This document shows, piece by piece, positions 1 to 11,497 of a stretch of DNA of 64,000 bases. The DNA lies in contig JAAVTG010000845.1 in assembly GCA_011947345.1 (NCBI GenBank), positions 434,001 to 498,000 on the forward strand, written 5' to 3'. Source of the stretch: Phytophthora quininea. Lineage: Eukaryota; Oomycota; Peronosporomycetes; Peronosporales; Peronosporaceae. The notes below the pieces were generated by a model. The model was not told the origin of the DNA and did no database searches. It saw only the letters and a list, made by a program, of their open reading frames with translations. The first letter of the stretch is position 1. Each line of letters opens with the position of its first letter. The position numbers were made by a program, and so were the translations under genes.

Positions 1-696
1 CTTTGGTGAGTGCCGAGCCTGCTATGATTTGACTCGTATCAATCTCTCTCTTACCACGCGTGTGCCTGTGTAGATGCCGAAAACCAGACCTGGAAGCTCT
101 GTCTGCGGACGCTCACTCGCCACGGCTCGGACTGGGCCAACGTCGGCGTGACGGAGCGCGGTGTCCCCCCATCGTTATGATCTTCCATTGCGTCGACGGC
201 TGCCTGGAAAGCACGGGTGCGGCGCAACCGGCCCATGTTCTAACGAACTCGCCCGCTTGTCGGGTCCTCGCAGGACTGACCAAGAAAATCGCCAACAAAC
301 TCGGCGCGCCGGTGGACGTGATGACCGACAAGTGGCTGCCTGCTCGCGGGCTTCGTTTGTCGCTGGCGGAGAGTGACGAGGTGAAGATCAAGCAGTTCAA
401 CCCCTTTTACTGGTGAGTGAGTGTGTTGCCTGTGGCTGGATCGAATACGACTGACTGACAGTTGCGGTGTTGCGGTGTTCAAATGCATCGCAGTTTGGCC
501 GAGGTACGTTCTGAATGTTTCTTGTTGCGGCAGGAATCGACTCCAGTCTAATGACATTGCACTGGCAGGCCCTGCGGAGCAAAAGCAAGTGTCGGAAGCG
601 CAGTGAGCGCGTAAAAGGCAACGTCGGACAGCATAACAGTTGTACATGCACTCTTGTAATACATGCATTATCGGCGTTATCAGTTGGAATACTGTA
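1..696. other. Left flank, no assignable gene
   Basis: An open frame on the plus strand runs from about 60 to 416 (118 codons, ending in an aromatic NPFYW tail), but I recognise no domain in it. The rest is interrupted in all frames. It may be the end of a gene that starts outside the window or decayed repeat sequence. Homology with the inverted copy on the right side of the window starts at about 697, so this stretch is unique within the window. Confidence 0.3.
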
Positions 697-1451
697 CACG
701 TCCCCCTCTTTCCTGCTTCGCCGCGTAGTCACCGCCATGCTACCAGTCGAAGATTGCTCTGTCGGAAACTAAAAAGCGCCTAGCATTCATCGTCGAGCAG
801 CAATAATGCGTGGCCACTTCGTTGTTGATCCGCGTGGGTGAATACCCGCTTGAAGAACCATCGACAGGATGTTTCCCATGCTTTTTAGTCGGCAACTTCC
901 CCGAGAACGAACTTCAGCAACCTGGCGCGCCTATAACGACGAATGCGGTCATCTTTGATGGCCAGCGGGGGATCGCGTTATTACTGATCAAGATTGAAGA
1001 TCATCAAGCACTGCTGGAAGCCTTCCCGTGCCGACGTGGTGCTCCGCTGCTGAATCGTGCAGCGATCATCGCCTCGGAGATGGTGTCGTCCCTGCTAACC
1101 CATAGAAGCGGCCAGCCGCTGTGTTGGCGTGAAGACTACGCCCCAGTGCGTGTTTGCTAGTGAAGGCACAGCCGTCATGTAGTCGCACTCGGTTCGTACG
1201 CTCCAAGCATTGCTTGCTTCACATTTTATCAAGCTGTAGAAGGGTAGAGGTGACACATCAAAGAAATATGAGCATCTGCGTTGAGAATCATTGCGAAGCC
1301 ACTACTTGTTTCGTGGGGTCATATCCATAGCATAGCACAGTGTGGATAGTGGGTGAGCAGTGTTCACTTTCGGTCTTGCCGTCTGGCGCCCACAACTAGC
1401 TTTGCGGGGAGTTCGTAGGCCCATGGGTCGGCAATCTCTTACCCCGAAGAG

Positions 1452-4400
1452 TTGCTGTGGAGCAAGTCACACATGTACACCTCCGTGACCTGCAAGCTCA
1501 ACCAGGTCTGCTCGGACGATCTGCTGCGAGAAGAGATCGAGGCGACTGTCAAGGAACTTCACAAAGCCGCAGTGGAGGCTTGGCACGCGGCTAATCTCCA
1601 CATGTTGAAGGACTGCACCACTGGTTTGTGCTGCCCAGATCTGACCGACGAGTTCTTTTACACCTGCTGTACCGAGGCGCTGTAAAAACGAGCGGATGGC
1701 TCTGATGGCCCCCTCCTGTGTATGATCGTGTTCACGCCGGCCAAGACGTGGAGATCGAAGCTAAGCACCGGCTGCTTCAAACGATCTACGAGTACAAAGT
1801 TAGCCGGCACCGCTCCTAACAGTACAGTCCTGTGATGATGAAGTATTACAGCTCGCTTCTGCACGACCACCTCCATCTTGATAAAATATCTCCTTGATAA
1901 TGCAACTAGTCTGCCTTGAACTGGTGCCGTACTTGATGGTAATGTACATGCACAGCTTGATAAACGGCAAGACTACGTGTTTTTTCTTCTAGCGTTGATC
2001 TCCATCTGCGTCGACAGGTCCAGTGGAAGAACAAGCAACGGAGGTGAGACTGATGTTTGGCATGATCCCGACGAAACGAAGTTCATTCGAGAAGACAGGT
2101 ACTTTGTGGGTCGCCTGCGAGAGATTCGAGAGTGGTGGTGGAGCGACTGCTCGACGCTCCTTGAGATAAGGGCGTACGCTTGTTTTCCTTGCTACCACAC
2201 ACCAACACATTTGTACCACAACACATTACCATCAACACTAGCTTTCTGCGCAACCTGTGCGCCCATGTTTTCCTGAGGCACGGCGTGCGTCTGTGCGGTA
2301 GCCAAGAATCGATGCACCATGGACCTGTGGGGGAAGCGCACTTCAAGAACAACAAAGAGATAGTCATGTGGTGAAGCACTTTCCCAGAATTCCGGATTAG
2401 CGAATAAGGAGCCAGGATGGATATTGGATCCAAGAGATCCATAGTGGATCCAGTCCGGGTCCATATGACGTTGGGTGATCTGGAATCTCCTGACCCAGAC
2501 CTCGATGTGGGACGCACCTGTGGTATAGTGATTTGCCTGGGAAGCGGGGACGAGTCGTCAGCCATCGCGGTGCGTAGCGAGGATTCGCCCGGGGTCATCC
2601 CAACGGAGTCAACTCTGACTGGCTGGATTTTTAAGTCTGGCAAGGACTCAGTTGCCATGGACGGGGATCACTTTTGTGGATCGACCCACTATGTCCAACG
2701 GAAGGCACTGTGATTGGTCATTCCCCAGAACCTTCGATGACTCGTCGACGTCACCATTGGCAACGGACAAAGATCCAGGCGACCCTTCCCAAGCCTTGGC
2801 GACTGTTGGGAGTCTCGGTGACCATTGGGAAAGCTCGTTAGCCGCAGGCCGAAATCTCAGTTGGCTTTGGACCCTTCCGCTGTTGAGCCAGCGAGGTTTG
2901 GCGAGCCAGCGAGCTCGTGCTAGTGGTGTCTGTATACTTGGGAAGTTTGCGTGGACGAATCGTGAGACCAAACAGTCCCGATTTGAGCCCCAACTCTCGT
3001 TGACCTTCCTGGTTGACGTTTTGTTGTGGGTGGAGTCTATCCGCACTAACAACGAGTTTTCACATGAAGTTCTATTCCACACCTCAGCCGTTGATCTGGC
3101 GCGACACAGGCCCAAGGAGCAAGGTCATCCAATGCGGCAAAATAGATCTGGCGATACGATAAACTTTAGGATGGGACCCAACCATAAGTTGCTTCATACA
3201 GAGTCGAGTTTGTCTTGTACTACGCAGAAGCCTCCCAAAGCGCCAAAGAAGCGGAGAAATACATTGACCCCCTTCCGCTAAGTGAAGATCACCAGGATCA
3301 AGCAGCGCTAGAGTCATCTGGAACGTATTTCGGCCGGACCCAACTCGCGCCCTGTGGATCCAAGTGTGCAAGTGTGAATCCAAGGTCTACTGGAGTTACT
3401 ACACTACTTGGCCAAGACGACCGATCGGCCCTCAACTCCTGAAGATCACGCTATTGGAAGCGTCAGGTAACGAATGGGAGCGAAAGCACACCCTCAAGGC
3501 AACCTCCCACCTGGATCCAGATCCAGGAACCAGATCCAAGCCAAGCCAAGCAACGAGTGATCTGGAAACCCATTACCCAAGACAGAGTGAAGTTTTCCAC
3601 GCTGCTTCAACCTCCCAAGTCTCGCCAAGACGGTTCTTCTTGGTAGATCCAACATCTTCGTTGCACCCGAAAAGCGGATCCAGCCCGTCGACGGGTACAC
3701 AAGGTGAGCACAACTTCAGCATCCCCACGGATATCGGAGTACCCCTCCGTTCGTCGGTGTCTGGGCGCAGTGGAAGCGGATTTTGATAAATCCCCTACAC
3801 CACAGTCATGCGAATGACATTTAAAGTATCGAGATACGTGACTGCCCAACGGAGCTCGCCATTTCGTGGAGATTCTTTTCGAGACCTCGACCCCGCCGCG
3901 TAGAAACACCATGCTAGTAGTCATCTCTTCACCAATGAGATCAAGACGGACGAAGCAAAATGCTTCAATCCTATTGTGGAAATCCTCCGACTACGAGCAT
4001 TCGCTGGCTGCTCCAAACCAAAAGCGTCTGAAGAACAAGTACAAGTACAAGAAGTAGCCTTATGATCCCGAGTTTTACCAACATACTGACACGTATCACC
4101 CAGACGCCATCGTTAGAGTGGGTCCGGAAATGCGCTCTCTGCTCACCGCCGTTAGCGAAGGTCGACTGCGAGGCTAGCGGCGCCACCGAATCGCTGGCTT
4201 CCAAAATCGGAGTAGGCGCATATGAAAGAAGAAGAATCGCCACTGCGAAGATGGCAAGCAGATCTTAGAGATTTCCTCTCACGAATTTTGGCACAAAGCA
4301 GGCTACTACGACCAGCAGCGTCGGTTCAAACGGCTCAAACAGGTCAACCCAAGATACGTTGTAGCGCTTGACGCCATTCCCAGCTTTAAAACCCATGACT

Positions 4401-4865
4401 ACGCTACGTACGCCGATAACCTCACTGTACTCTGGAGAGAGCTCGACTACTTAGTCGGCTTCTCCTCAAACCATGCGTTCCCCGACTAGTGGTTTTCCAA
4501 CATGGTCAGGAAGCAGCGTGCGTTCGCCGGCTTCGCCAAGCGGCTTGTGCTGACGGTCAGCATGCAAGTTTGTATTGGTTATGGCGACTGAGCTCGCATG
4601 AAGGGCCACCCCTAGTCCTGTCAAAGGCATCATGAAAGCACTCGAAGCCAGAGCGATGATCATTTACGTCGATAAATTTCGCACCAGACCGTTATGCTGT
4701 CAGTGCTTCGGAGAGATGACGTATGCTCGACTGCGTCCAACGCCCCACAAAGCGCCCAAACACAACCGAGCGGTACTTTGCTGTTCATCCAAGAAATGCC
4801 GAACAAACTTTGGCAACGGAGACGTGAACGCTGCCCAGAACATGCTTACCACCCTGAAGACCTAA
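1452..4865 (+). pseudogene. Decayed Fanzor (eukaryotic TnpB-like RNA-guided nuclease), left copy
   Basis: Fanzor proteins are eukaryotic relatives of the IS605/IS607 TnpB nuclease and are carried by transposons. Three blocks support the call. At 1452-1685 there is a helical block with an NLHML motif followed by a cysteine-rich FFYTCC segment, as expected near the Fanzor N-terminus. At about 4267-4610 a degenerate frame reads ALDAIPSFKTHDYATY and ends in a GYGD motif whose next codon, expected to be Trp, is TGA. At 4632-4865 an intact 77-codon stretch carries VDKFRTRPLCCQC, a second CC..C half-site and GDVNAAQN. Together these form the C-terminal zinc ribbon and RuvC-III block. Several stops, a frameshift near 4615 and the insertion at 2368-3803 show that it is dead. 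I could not place the RuvC-I aspartate. Assignment from memory of the family; a profile search would settle it. Confidence 0.72.
2368..3803 (+). mobile_element. Non-autonomous DNA element, copy 1, nested in the Fanzor relic
   Basis: The element begins GTGGTGAAGC and ends with the near-complement CCTACACCAC, giving very short terminal inverted repeats. It is flanked by a perfect 6-bp duplication AGTCAT (2362-2367 and 3804-3809). The interior is non-coding for any recognisable protein and rich in GGATCC/GATCC-type words. Homologous copies occur at 18719-20156 (inside the other arm) and, shorter and more diverged, at 52771-53637. The superfamily is not determined. Confidence 0.75.
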
Positions 4866-5074
4866 CTTATACCGGGGAGCTGACCTCCTGCGTTTGCGCG
4901 GTGAGTCGATTCCTCCTAGCTAAAAGAGCTGCGCTTCTGCGAGATGCTAGGGGCCGAACTCCCCTGACAGCCAAACTGCCAGAGCACTGCAAGCGGAGAC
5001 TCGTTCGAAGCCAAACAGTGCATAATGGATAGGACACATGATCTTCCTTTGTTAGCCAGTGTCCATACTATTAT

Positions 5075-5829
5075 CAGATACTTGATGTTTTCTCAGCTTG
5101 GCTGAGAGAACAGCAGGGTCTTTGCGGTTGAAGTTGCACTTTTCTGAATTTTGTCATTTTGGCAGTCACTTGTGACGCCTCTCCAGCGTCTCGAGCTCGA
5201 TGGACTTGCTTTACTAAACATTTGCTCTTCTATGGGACACTGTCCGGACATTACTGTGCGTACCGAGTTGACTTTTAGACAGTCTCGGTCGTATTCAACT
5301 ACCTCAACCTCGACCGGAAACTACGGTACTTCATTGGCTCTCGAAAAAGCGAAACGCAGCCCGCCAGTTCGTAGACCACGTCTCCGCTTAGCGTGAGCGG
5401 ACCACTACTGCGCTCAACCTGTACGCACTTGATTTGCCCCGTGGATAAAGCTCGACACTTGGGTGCATCAGTGCACACATTAGAAATGTTTATAAATAGA
5501 GTAGAAACAGTGGTGTGACACGAAGTAGCACACTGCTGGCTTGGGCAACAAAGATGAATGCGCTGCTCTGCGTAAAGGTGTGCTGGTCCGGGGTCCGCGA
5601 GATGCAACATTAAGTGGCGCTGCAGTTATCGACACTGAGCGTTAAGATGTGAAATCAAGTGGGGGCGACGTAAGCGATCTGGCCAAGCCTGGAGGTAGGA
5701 GGAAGGAGGATATGCGGAAGAGTGACATATCTCCAACGACTGATAGACGACCAACTCGTGCAGGTACTGCTTTGTTAGGAATGTCAGGAATACACCGTCG
5801 CTTTCTAATAATGCGATGTATTATTGCTG
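5075..5829. other. Sequence inside the left arm, no gene supported
   Basis: No frame gives a recognisable protein. Short open frames occur on both strands, for example 5299-5610 on the minus strand, but lack coding character. The stretch lies between the inverted-repeat arm and the SET-domain relic. Confidence 0.35.
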
Positions 5830-6564
5830 TTACACCGCATTGGAGACACAATCGGCAAAACCGCAAATACATTGGAACATCAGTTCGCGGTGGCACTGGT
5901 AGTCGAAGGTGGGCTCTTGAAGACGAGGAATGTTCCGAGCTGCAAAGATGCCGAGGCGTGTGGTATCTGTTCAACTGAATTCGTTCAGCCGGCAGTTTGC
6001 ATGACAAGGGTGATGGAAGAACCTGCTCTTGTTCCCGCAACGCAGCGCGTCGATGTAAATCCTGGAATCGCCTCCTCCCCATAGCGCTTTCGTTTTCATC
6101 TGGACCTGGTAGCGTCTATCGGGCCGTGCAACGCCATCTTGTTCGTACAGCACCTCCCCAACATACTCAATGATGAACGCGTTCTTGGGAATTAAAGTGT
6201 AGCTGACTGCCCTAAGTCTGACTCGAGTTTCGATCAGCCCAAGCTGATATCGAGGAGAGAACCGATTTCCACAATCGTTTCCATTTGGACAGTTTGTGTC
6301 ATCGCAAACGACGGAAGTTGCAACAGTTAGGCACGAGATCGGTAGCTCGGCGCCATCGTTAACCACACATGAAGTGTCACACTTGCAATCGTCTTCATCC
6401 GTTCCATCCAGCGTGTTCACAACTGGATACGGTCGTGATGTAGTGAACATGTTGGCGTCGATTTGGGGGATATGGAGTGGAAACTCGATTGGGATAACGA
6501 AGTTATCATCGCCACTAAGTGGTGGCATATCTTGCGGCGGCATAGGTGGAGTTGTGTTTGTCAT
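5830..6564 (-). pseudogene. SET-domain histone methyltransferase-like gene, damaged
   Basis: Reading on the minus strand from an ATG at 6564, a Ser/Pro-rich leader is followed by a cysteine-rich pre-SET/AWS-like segment (CKCDTSC, then CDDTNCPNGNDCGNRF). The SET core follows: GLIETRVRLRA, IIEYVGEVL and FFHHPCHANCRLNEF, the last matching the SET RFxNHSCxPNC motif with some substitutions. An in-frame TGA at 5971-5973 interrupts it. Past the stop the same frame continues with FAARNI, FDYQ and a post-SET-like CICG...DC, ending at TAA 5830. The order AWS-SET-post-SET matches SET2/ASH1-like lysine methyltransferases. Neighbouring sequence is repeat-like, so this may be a transposon-captured or degenerate copy. 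An upstream minus-strand open frame (6647-6925) could be an earlier exon. Confidence 0.65.
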
Positions 6565-6606
6565 TGTACGTGCCGAGATCGTGGGGTTTGGAATATGCGA
6601 CTCCAA

Positions 6607-9269
6607 GTCTGTTGAGTAGCTTGTTGTTTTGCACTAGTGTATGCATTTATGGTGGCACTTGGACATTTCTTGGAACTTTGTTGGGGGTTGATGATGGAGA
6701 AGAGTGAATTGCAGATGGCGTGGTACAAGTTGACAAAGAAAAACTGGAGGAAGGGCTTTTGCCTCCGTAGAGCTTGCCGATCTGATGTACGCAATTTATC
6801 ACCCGCTCGACTTCTCGCGCCGCGCCAAGTACATATTCCAGCTTTCGCTGTGGAAGAATCAAAGCCGACAGTTTAGCGAGCTCAACTGCTGCGTCCGGTT
6901 CATGTACCCGTTTGAAAAGGTTCATAAATTTGGGGCTTCAGTACAACAACCCACAGGGAAGCCTTCATATTCGCCACCGGATGCTTGCTGAGCCGATTGC
7001 TGCGTTGACAAGCACAGATGGCGGTCGTCGCTTGAGTCTTTTAAGTCAAGACGCCGTGGAAAATCGCGCCGACGCCCCAGACGTATCGGGAAGCACCCGT
7101 AACGTGGAAAAACTGCCTCAAGATCACCACCGAAGCAGAAAGCGCGGCAACGACACTACCGAATCTCCTGCAAAGAGCGTCGCTCTACGTCGCAGGATGC
7201 GCCATGTGGCAGTACCGGTGGTGGTGCGCAGACTCGAAGACGAAGAGGTGTTTGCTTGGATTTGTTGGATTTGCTTAAAACCTAGTGTTGTGTTTACGCA
7301 ATATCTTCCGGGTAAATAGCTATTTTGTGCCCCTTTTGTTTGGGAGTGACCTGCGTCCGTAATGTGTGGTGGGGCGTTGGATTTGGTCATGCTCTTCGTC
7401 CTGAAGTTTCTTCTGGAGCTCTGCGGCCGTTGGATAAGATGTATTGAATCGCTCGCATTTCGAAGTCGTTTTTATTAACGAGTGCCATCTCGGAAACAAT
7501 GATATTCGCCGTTATTACGATAGTGACGCAGAAAGGTGGAAGCTCAAGCTGTTTCCGGAGTGTATTGACAGCTCCTCGAGTACACTATCACAAGTCGTTT
7601 AGCATTTGTTGCTTTTCTCACGGATGATACGGCATGCTTCATCGCGTTGTTGTCTCTCGTGGACAAGCAAATGGCAACGGCAAGCAGCTCCGCTTCGATA
7701 CTCAGTTACCCGTTGGTGTTCCGATGAACGGGAAGGCGCCTTTCGCTGTGGTCCATTCCTTGTTGCCGTTGCCGCTTTGGTTGGAAGTCCTGACGGGATT
7801 GCTGTCATTATTGTCTGGATGTGGTGGCGAACTCAAGCTTTTAGCAAGTATAGTTGATTGTGCCGATGTCTAGTTGAAGGGGAACTATGCAGACGCAAGA
7901 GCAGTTTTTCCTAGGCTTGGATGCGGAAAAATGTCGACCACCCCAGATTAATGAACCCAGCGAACTTGCTACTTCTTCAGTCGTTCAAGATGTTCAAGCT
8001 CACTATTGGAACCACTGTCGATCATGCTTCTAAGTGAGTGTGTTGCGCATGCATTCAATTTGAAGTCTTAACATTTTCTATTGTCCCTGCTGTACGTGTC
8101 TAGACTACCGTCAGAACTCCTACTGTAAGTATATGCAGATCTCTCAAACCGGAAGAAGTTCATCTGGACCATACCTTCATTGTAGAGGGATAAACTGCAA
8201 CTCCACCGATTTATCGGCTGCGAGTATGTCAACGCTTTTAATCCCCCAAATAATGTCAGTCTTGAAATGCAACCACGACATTCAGTTGTGTTAAGCAGTG
8301 GTTCAAAGGACACGACTGGATACGTAGTTAAGTACTGTTTCAGTTTCGGATTTTGGGATCGATGCTCTAGGGTGTCACGAATGGCGAAGAGATCGCGACG
8401 CCTATGGCAACATTGTGTATTTTCCGTGGCAACCCATTTTGATTTTCTCATCGATTTATGCATGTTAATTTATGCCAATTCCGTCGAGGCCACCTTTTCG
8501 CAAGATCATGACGATCATCGAGGTGCTTCTACTTACAACGACTTACAACTATAAGAGATGCGCGAGGATACTCTTGACAGCGTTCCATTCATCGAGATTT
8601 CTGAGAAGAACAAGTCCTCGACGAAGCGACCACATAACGCTGGCGGACAGTATTATGTATCGTATTCCAGACTTCAAACGCCAAATGCTATGGTTCTCGC
8701 TGGTGACCAAATTCCTCATACAGCCCAACTCGACTTGGTGGAACGCACGTTCTACCACACGGCGTTGCCAACTGTTCGAGTTCATCGATATGGTACAGTT
8801 CTTTCCCAGCGTCGGTCCGCACTATCTGCATACAAACAACTCCAGCGGTATGGCGATACTTTCCTAGTCCACAGACTCAATCGATTTGAAGCTAAGTGGG
8901 ATGACTACTACAGAGCGTAAGAGATTTCAGATGCCGATGAAGAATCTATAGTATATATACTTCTAAGAACGAGGTTTCCTCCGTCGCATCTCGGACATGA
9001 TGAAGACATTGTTCAGGAAGACAACTGCGTGCAATATCACCTCGGTCTGACGATTCGATGGGAGGAAAGCACGTCCTCTTGACCGAATACTATTTCCAAG
9101 TCCCTCCCGTGGGAGGTAGGCCATTACGAAGTTTTCTTCTAACTACGACTACACGTACCGATTTCTCATGTTTCACTAGGCTTTCAGGATCCCCCAACGC
9201 TAGCCGGATGCGCCACGCAGGATTCGCGTTTATTCTGCCATCAACTTTGTCGTCTTTTTTACGGAAAAT
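6607..9269. other. Repeat-like region without confident genes
   Basis: Several mid-size open frames exist (6912-7319, 7634-7873, 8472-8867 and 8558-8920 on plus; 6647-6925 and 8068-8463 on minus) but none shows a domain I recognise. The 8558-8920 frame lies directly upstream of the PIF1-like helicase relic and may be part of the same decayed element. Confidence 0.35.
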
Positions 9270-9979
9270 ATGAGAGCAAGATTTGATGCGAAGTACACGC
9301 GAATCCTTGACGGCATTCGATGGGGTCGTACTTCAGCTGAAGACGTAAAACTTCTAAATACAATAGTGCATTCCGAAATGGTACATTGAGGCGTGAACGA
9401 CAACTCCTTCTTCGTCCTGTTGTCGTGTGCACTAAGACAATTCGGTGTGCCATTGTTGCTACTCCTGGCTCGAGGAACGGCAGGGACCGAGGTGAGAACG
9501 AATGGAATACCTATTCCATAGCGAATTCCAAACAAACTGCTACCCCCCGAGGGGTTTCTCCCTTGGGCGGTGGAACTACTAACCGCGAGTTCATGGTAAA
9601 ATAGATCGGTAACGGACCACCACCGTACCTCCGACAACAGCCATTAACAACAGCATCACTTTCGCATTGCCCTAGATCAACGCACCCCTTATGTTCCCTC
9701 TGTAGGTCGAATTTTGAAGTGAATTGATATCTAGTGTTTTCCTATGTGGGTTTCTGGCAGCTCCTACGGGTGTTTCTAGTGGTTTCTTGACTGCTCGTTC
9801 CTTGAGTATGCTTGGTGACGGCAGCACGTCGTCCACGAGCAACACCTACCTTATTTGAAGCGCACGCCATACCAACTACACAATCACAACACATTTTTGA
9901 CAACATCATCAACCAAAACGATACCCCACTGGTCGATTGCTGTTCTACGTAGGCATGCCTGTCATCCTAACAAGAACCA
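9270..9979 (+). pseudogene. PIF1-like helicase relic, 5' segment
   Basis: The frame from 9270 reads a motif typical of PIF1-family helicases: a phenylalanine followed by ILDGIRWGRTSAEDVKLLN, equivalent to the FxxxLxxIRxGxxxxxDxxLLN segment. After several stops, the last bases before the Merlin insertion read FYVGMPVILT, the conserved GMPVxLxxN element. The next expected element, the ANGVVGT motif, is found immediately after the transposon at about 11530. The helicase was therefore already present when the transposon inserted. PIF1-like helicases in oomycetes are often carried by mobile elements, including Helitrons. No Rep/HUH domain was seen here. Confidence 0.6.
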
Positions 9980-11497
9980 GGCTCTCCTGAAGACTGAGCC
10001 CGCTTTTCTAAATCTAGAAAATCTAAAAATGGTGAAGTCAAACACATAGATAAACCCATTTTGTGGAGCCACACCACATTGAATCGACGTCCCTCACCCA
10101 CTCAATTTCCGCGACCTGAGCCCGCTTTTGGGCGAAATTCGCAATCACGGAGAAACTAATACTACTTGGTTTTTGTATAGGTCGCACAGTGTGAGCCCGC
10201 CAAACGAGTGGCTCAAACTCAATCATTGTCTTTCTTGCGCCGCCAACACCCAGCCACTACACCAGCTCCCTCCCCATGACTTCCACCAGCCCCACCAGCC
10301 AGCCAGCCAGCAGCAGACAGCCAGACAGACAGACAGCCAGACCCCGGCCTCTCCCTACCTGTACCATCTAGAGGCCGAGAGCCTCATTGCTCTAGCCACG
10401 TACTCAAGGTCACGAGCGATGAGACTCTCTGCATCCGGTGGTGTCAGGAGGTTGGCCTGATTGACAGGCAGAAGTACTGCCCCGTGTGCTTCCGCCCCAT
10501 GCGGCAAGCCCCAACCAGAAAGCGGTGGAGGTGCTGCCGTAGAACGAAGCACCCCGACGGCAAGGAGGTCAGCAAGGGCTTGCTGACCAACTCCTTTTTC
10601 AACGGGATGAACCTTAAGTTGCGCAGTTCGGTACGGCTATTGCTTGCGTGGTGCATGAGGTTATCTCATGTCCAGGCGGCCGAGTTAACTGGGACGTCAG
10701 AGCGGTCTGTGCATGAGTACTACGACTACTGCCGGTCTACGTGCTCCAAAGAGCTATACAAGGCCAATTTCCAGGTAAGTAAGTGTTACCGTGCACTTTA
10801 TGTTGCTATGGTATTGCTAATGGGATAGTATCTAATGTTTAGATCGGAGGAGAGGGCCAAGTAGTCGAAATAGATAAGACTAGTTTGGCGAAGAAGCGAA
10901 AATACAACCGGGGAAGGAGCTACGAGGAGTTCTGGCGCTTTGGCGGCGTCGAAAGAAGAAGCGGCCGTTGGTTTGGCCGCATCGTGTACGACAAGCGCAC
11001 GAAGCAAACGCTACTCCCACTTATCAAGAAGTTTATTAGGCCAGGGCGAGTATTGCTTTTATTTATGCATTATTTTTGCTAACTTTCTTTTTCTAGTACC
11101 CATATCATGTCAGATATGTTTGCTACGTACGTATGCGAGCGGGGCGACAAATGGCACACGCTTGAGAATAACCGCACGCTTCGAAGCATGCGGTATTCCC
11201 ACAGCTGGGTGAACCACACAGAAAACTTTGTTGACCCTCTTACCAGAACGCACACTAACTCTATTGAGGGCCTGTGGGAGACGCGTATAAAACGCCACAT
11301 TAAAGTGATGCGCGGAATGCGGAATGACCGCCTCGATGCCTATCTTGACGAGTATATGTGGCGCAGTTGGTTTTCCGCCTCGACCACAAGCCGGTCAGCT
11401 CCTGAACGGACTAGTTTTTGCCATTTTAAGAAATGAATAAACAGTCTTTCTAAATTCTGAAACGTTCTAAAAAACGGGCTTAGTCTTCAGGAGAGCC
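9980..11497 (+). mobile_element. Merlin/IS1595-type DNA transposon
   Basis: The element is 1518 bp. Both ends begin GGCTCTCCTGAAGACT when read inward, and the inverted repeat extends with mismatches to about 30 bp. Flanks are an imperfect 8-bp duplication: AAGAACCA at 9972-9979 and AGGAAGCA at 11498-11505 (6 of 8 match). The subterminal word GAGCCCGCTTTT recurs near 10118, and CAGC/CAGA-rich simple sequence lies at about 10270-10345. The 8-9 bp duplication, the TIR and the ISXO2-like transposase inside agree with Merlin. It inserted into a PIF1-like helicase gene. Confidence 0.85.
10380..11436 (+). CDS. Merlin transposase (ISXO2-like DDE domain), two introns
   Basis: Exons are inferred as about 10380-10774, 10843-11045 and 11097-11436; the start codon is unresolved. 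Exon 1 carries a zinc ribbon (CPVC...CC) and a helix-turn-helix (AAELTGTSERSVHEYY). Exon 2 starts the catalytic core with VEIDKTSLAKKRKYNRGR (first Asp), then EEFWRFGGVERRSGRWF. Exon 3 contains IMSDMFATY (second Asp), HSWVNHTENFVDPLTRTHT and SIEGLWETRIK (candidate third acidic residue), ending in LDAYLDEYMWR. Order and motifs match IS1595/IS1016-like transposases, the bacterial relatives of Merlin. The frame is uninterrupted once introns are removed. Intron 1 is GT-AG with GCTAAT upstream of the acceptor. Intron 2 needs a GC-AG pair to give RPGTHIMSD. The element may be recent or still intact. Confidence 0.85.

Larger units (their letters stand above)
697..5074 (+). repeat. Left arm of a 4.4-kb inverted repeat (Fanzor block)
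   Basis: Read on the plus strand, this segment matches the reverse complement of 17451-21829 almost base for base. Outer homology starts in a CCCCTCTTTC stretch and inner homology stops after GTCCATACTATTAT. Differences are scattered single substitutions and indels, for example near 970, 3790 and 5019. The arm contains a decayed Fanzor gene, a nested 1.4-kb non-autonomous element, and an unassigned 116-codon open frame (810-1160) that is disrupted in the other copy. Both arms share the same stops in the Fanzor relic and the same nested insertion, so the block was duplicated after it had decayed. Confidence 0.93.

Noticed and set aside
810..1160. 116-codon open frame as a real gene in the Fanzor block
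   Set aside because: No domain, and the copy in the other arm is broken by a single base change, so there is no sign of selection.
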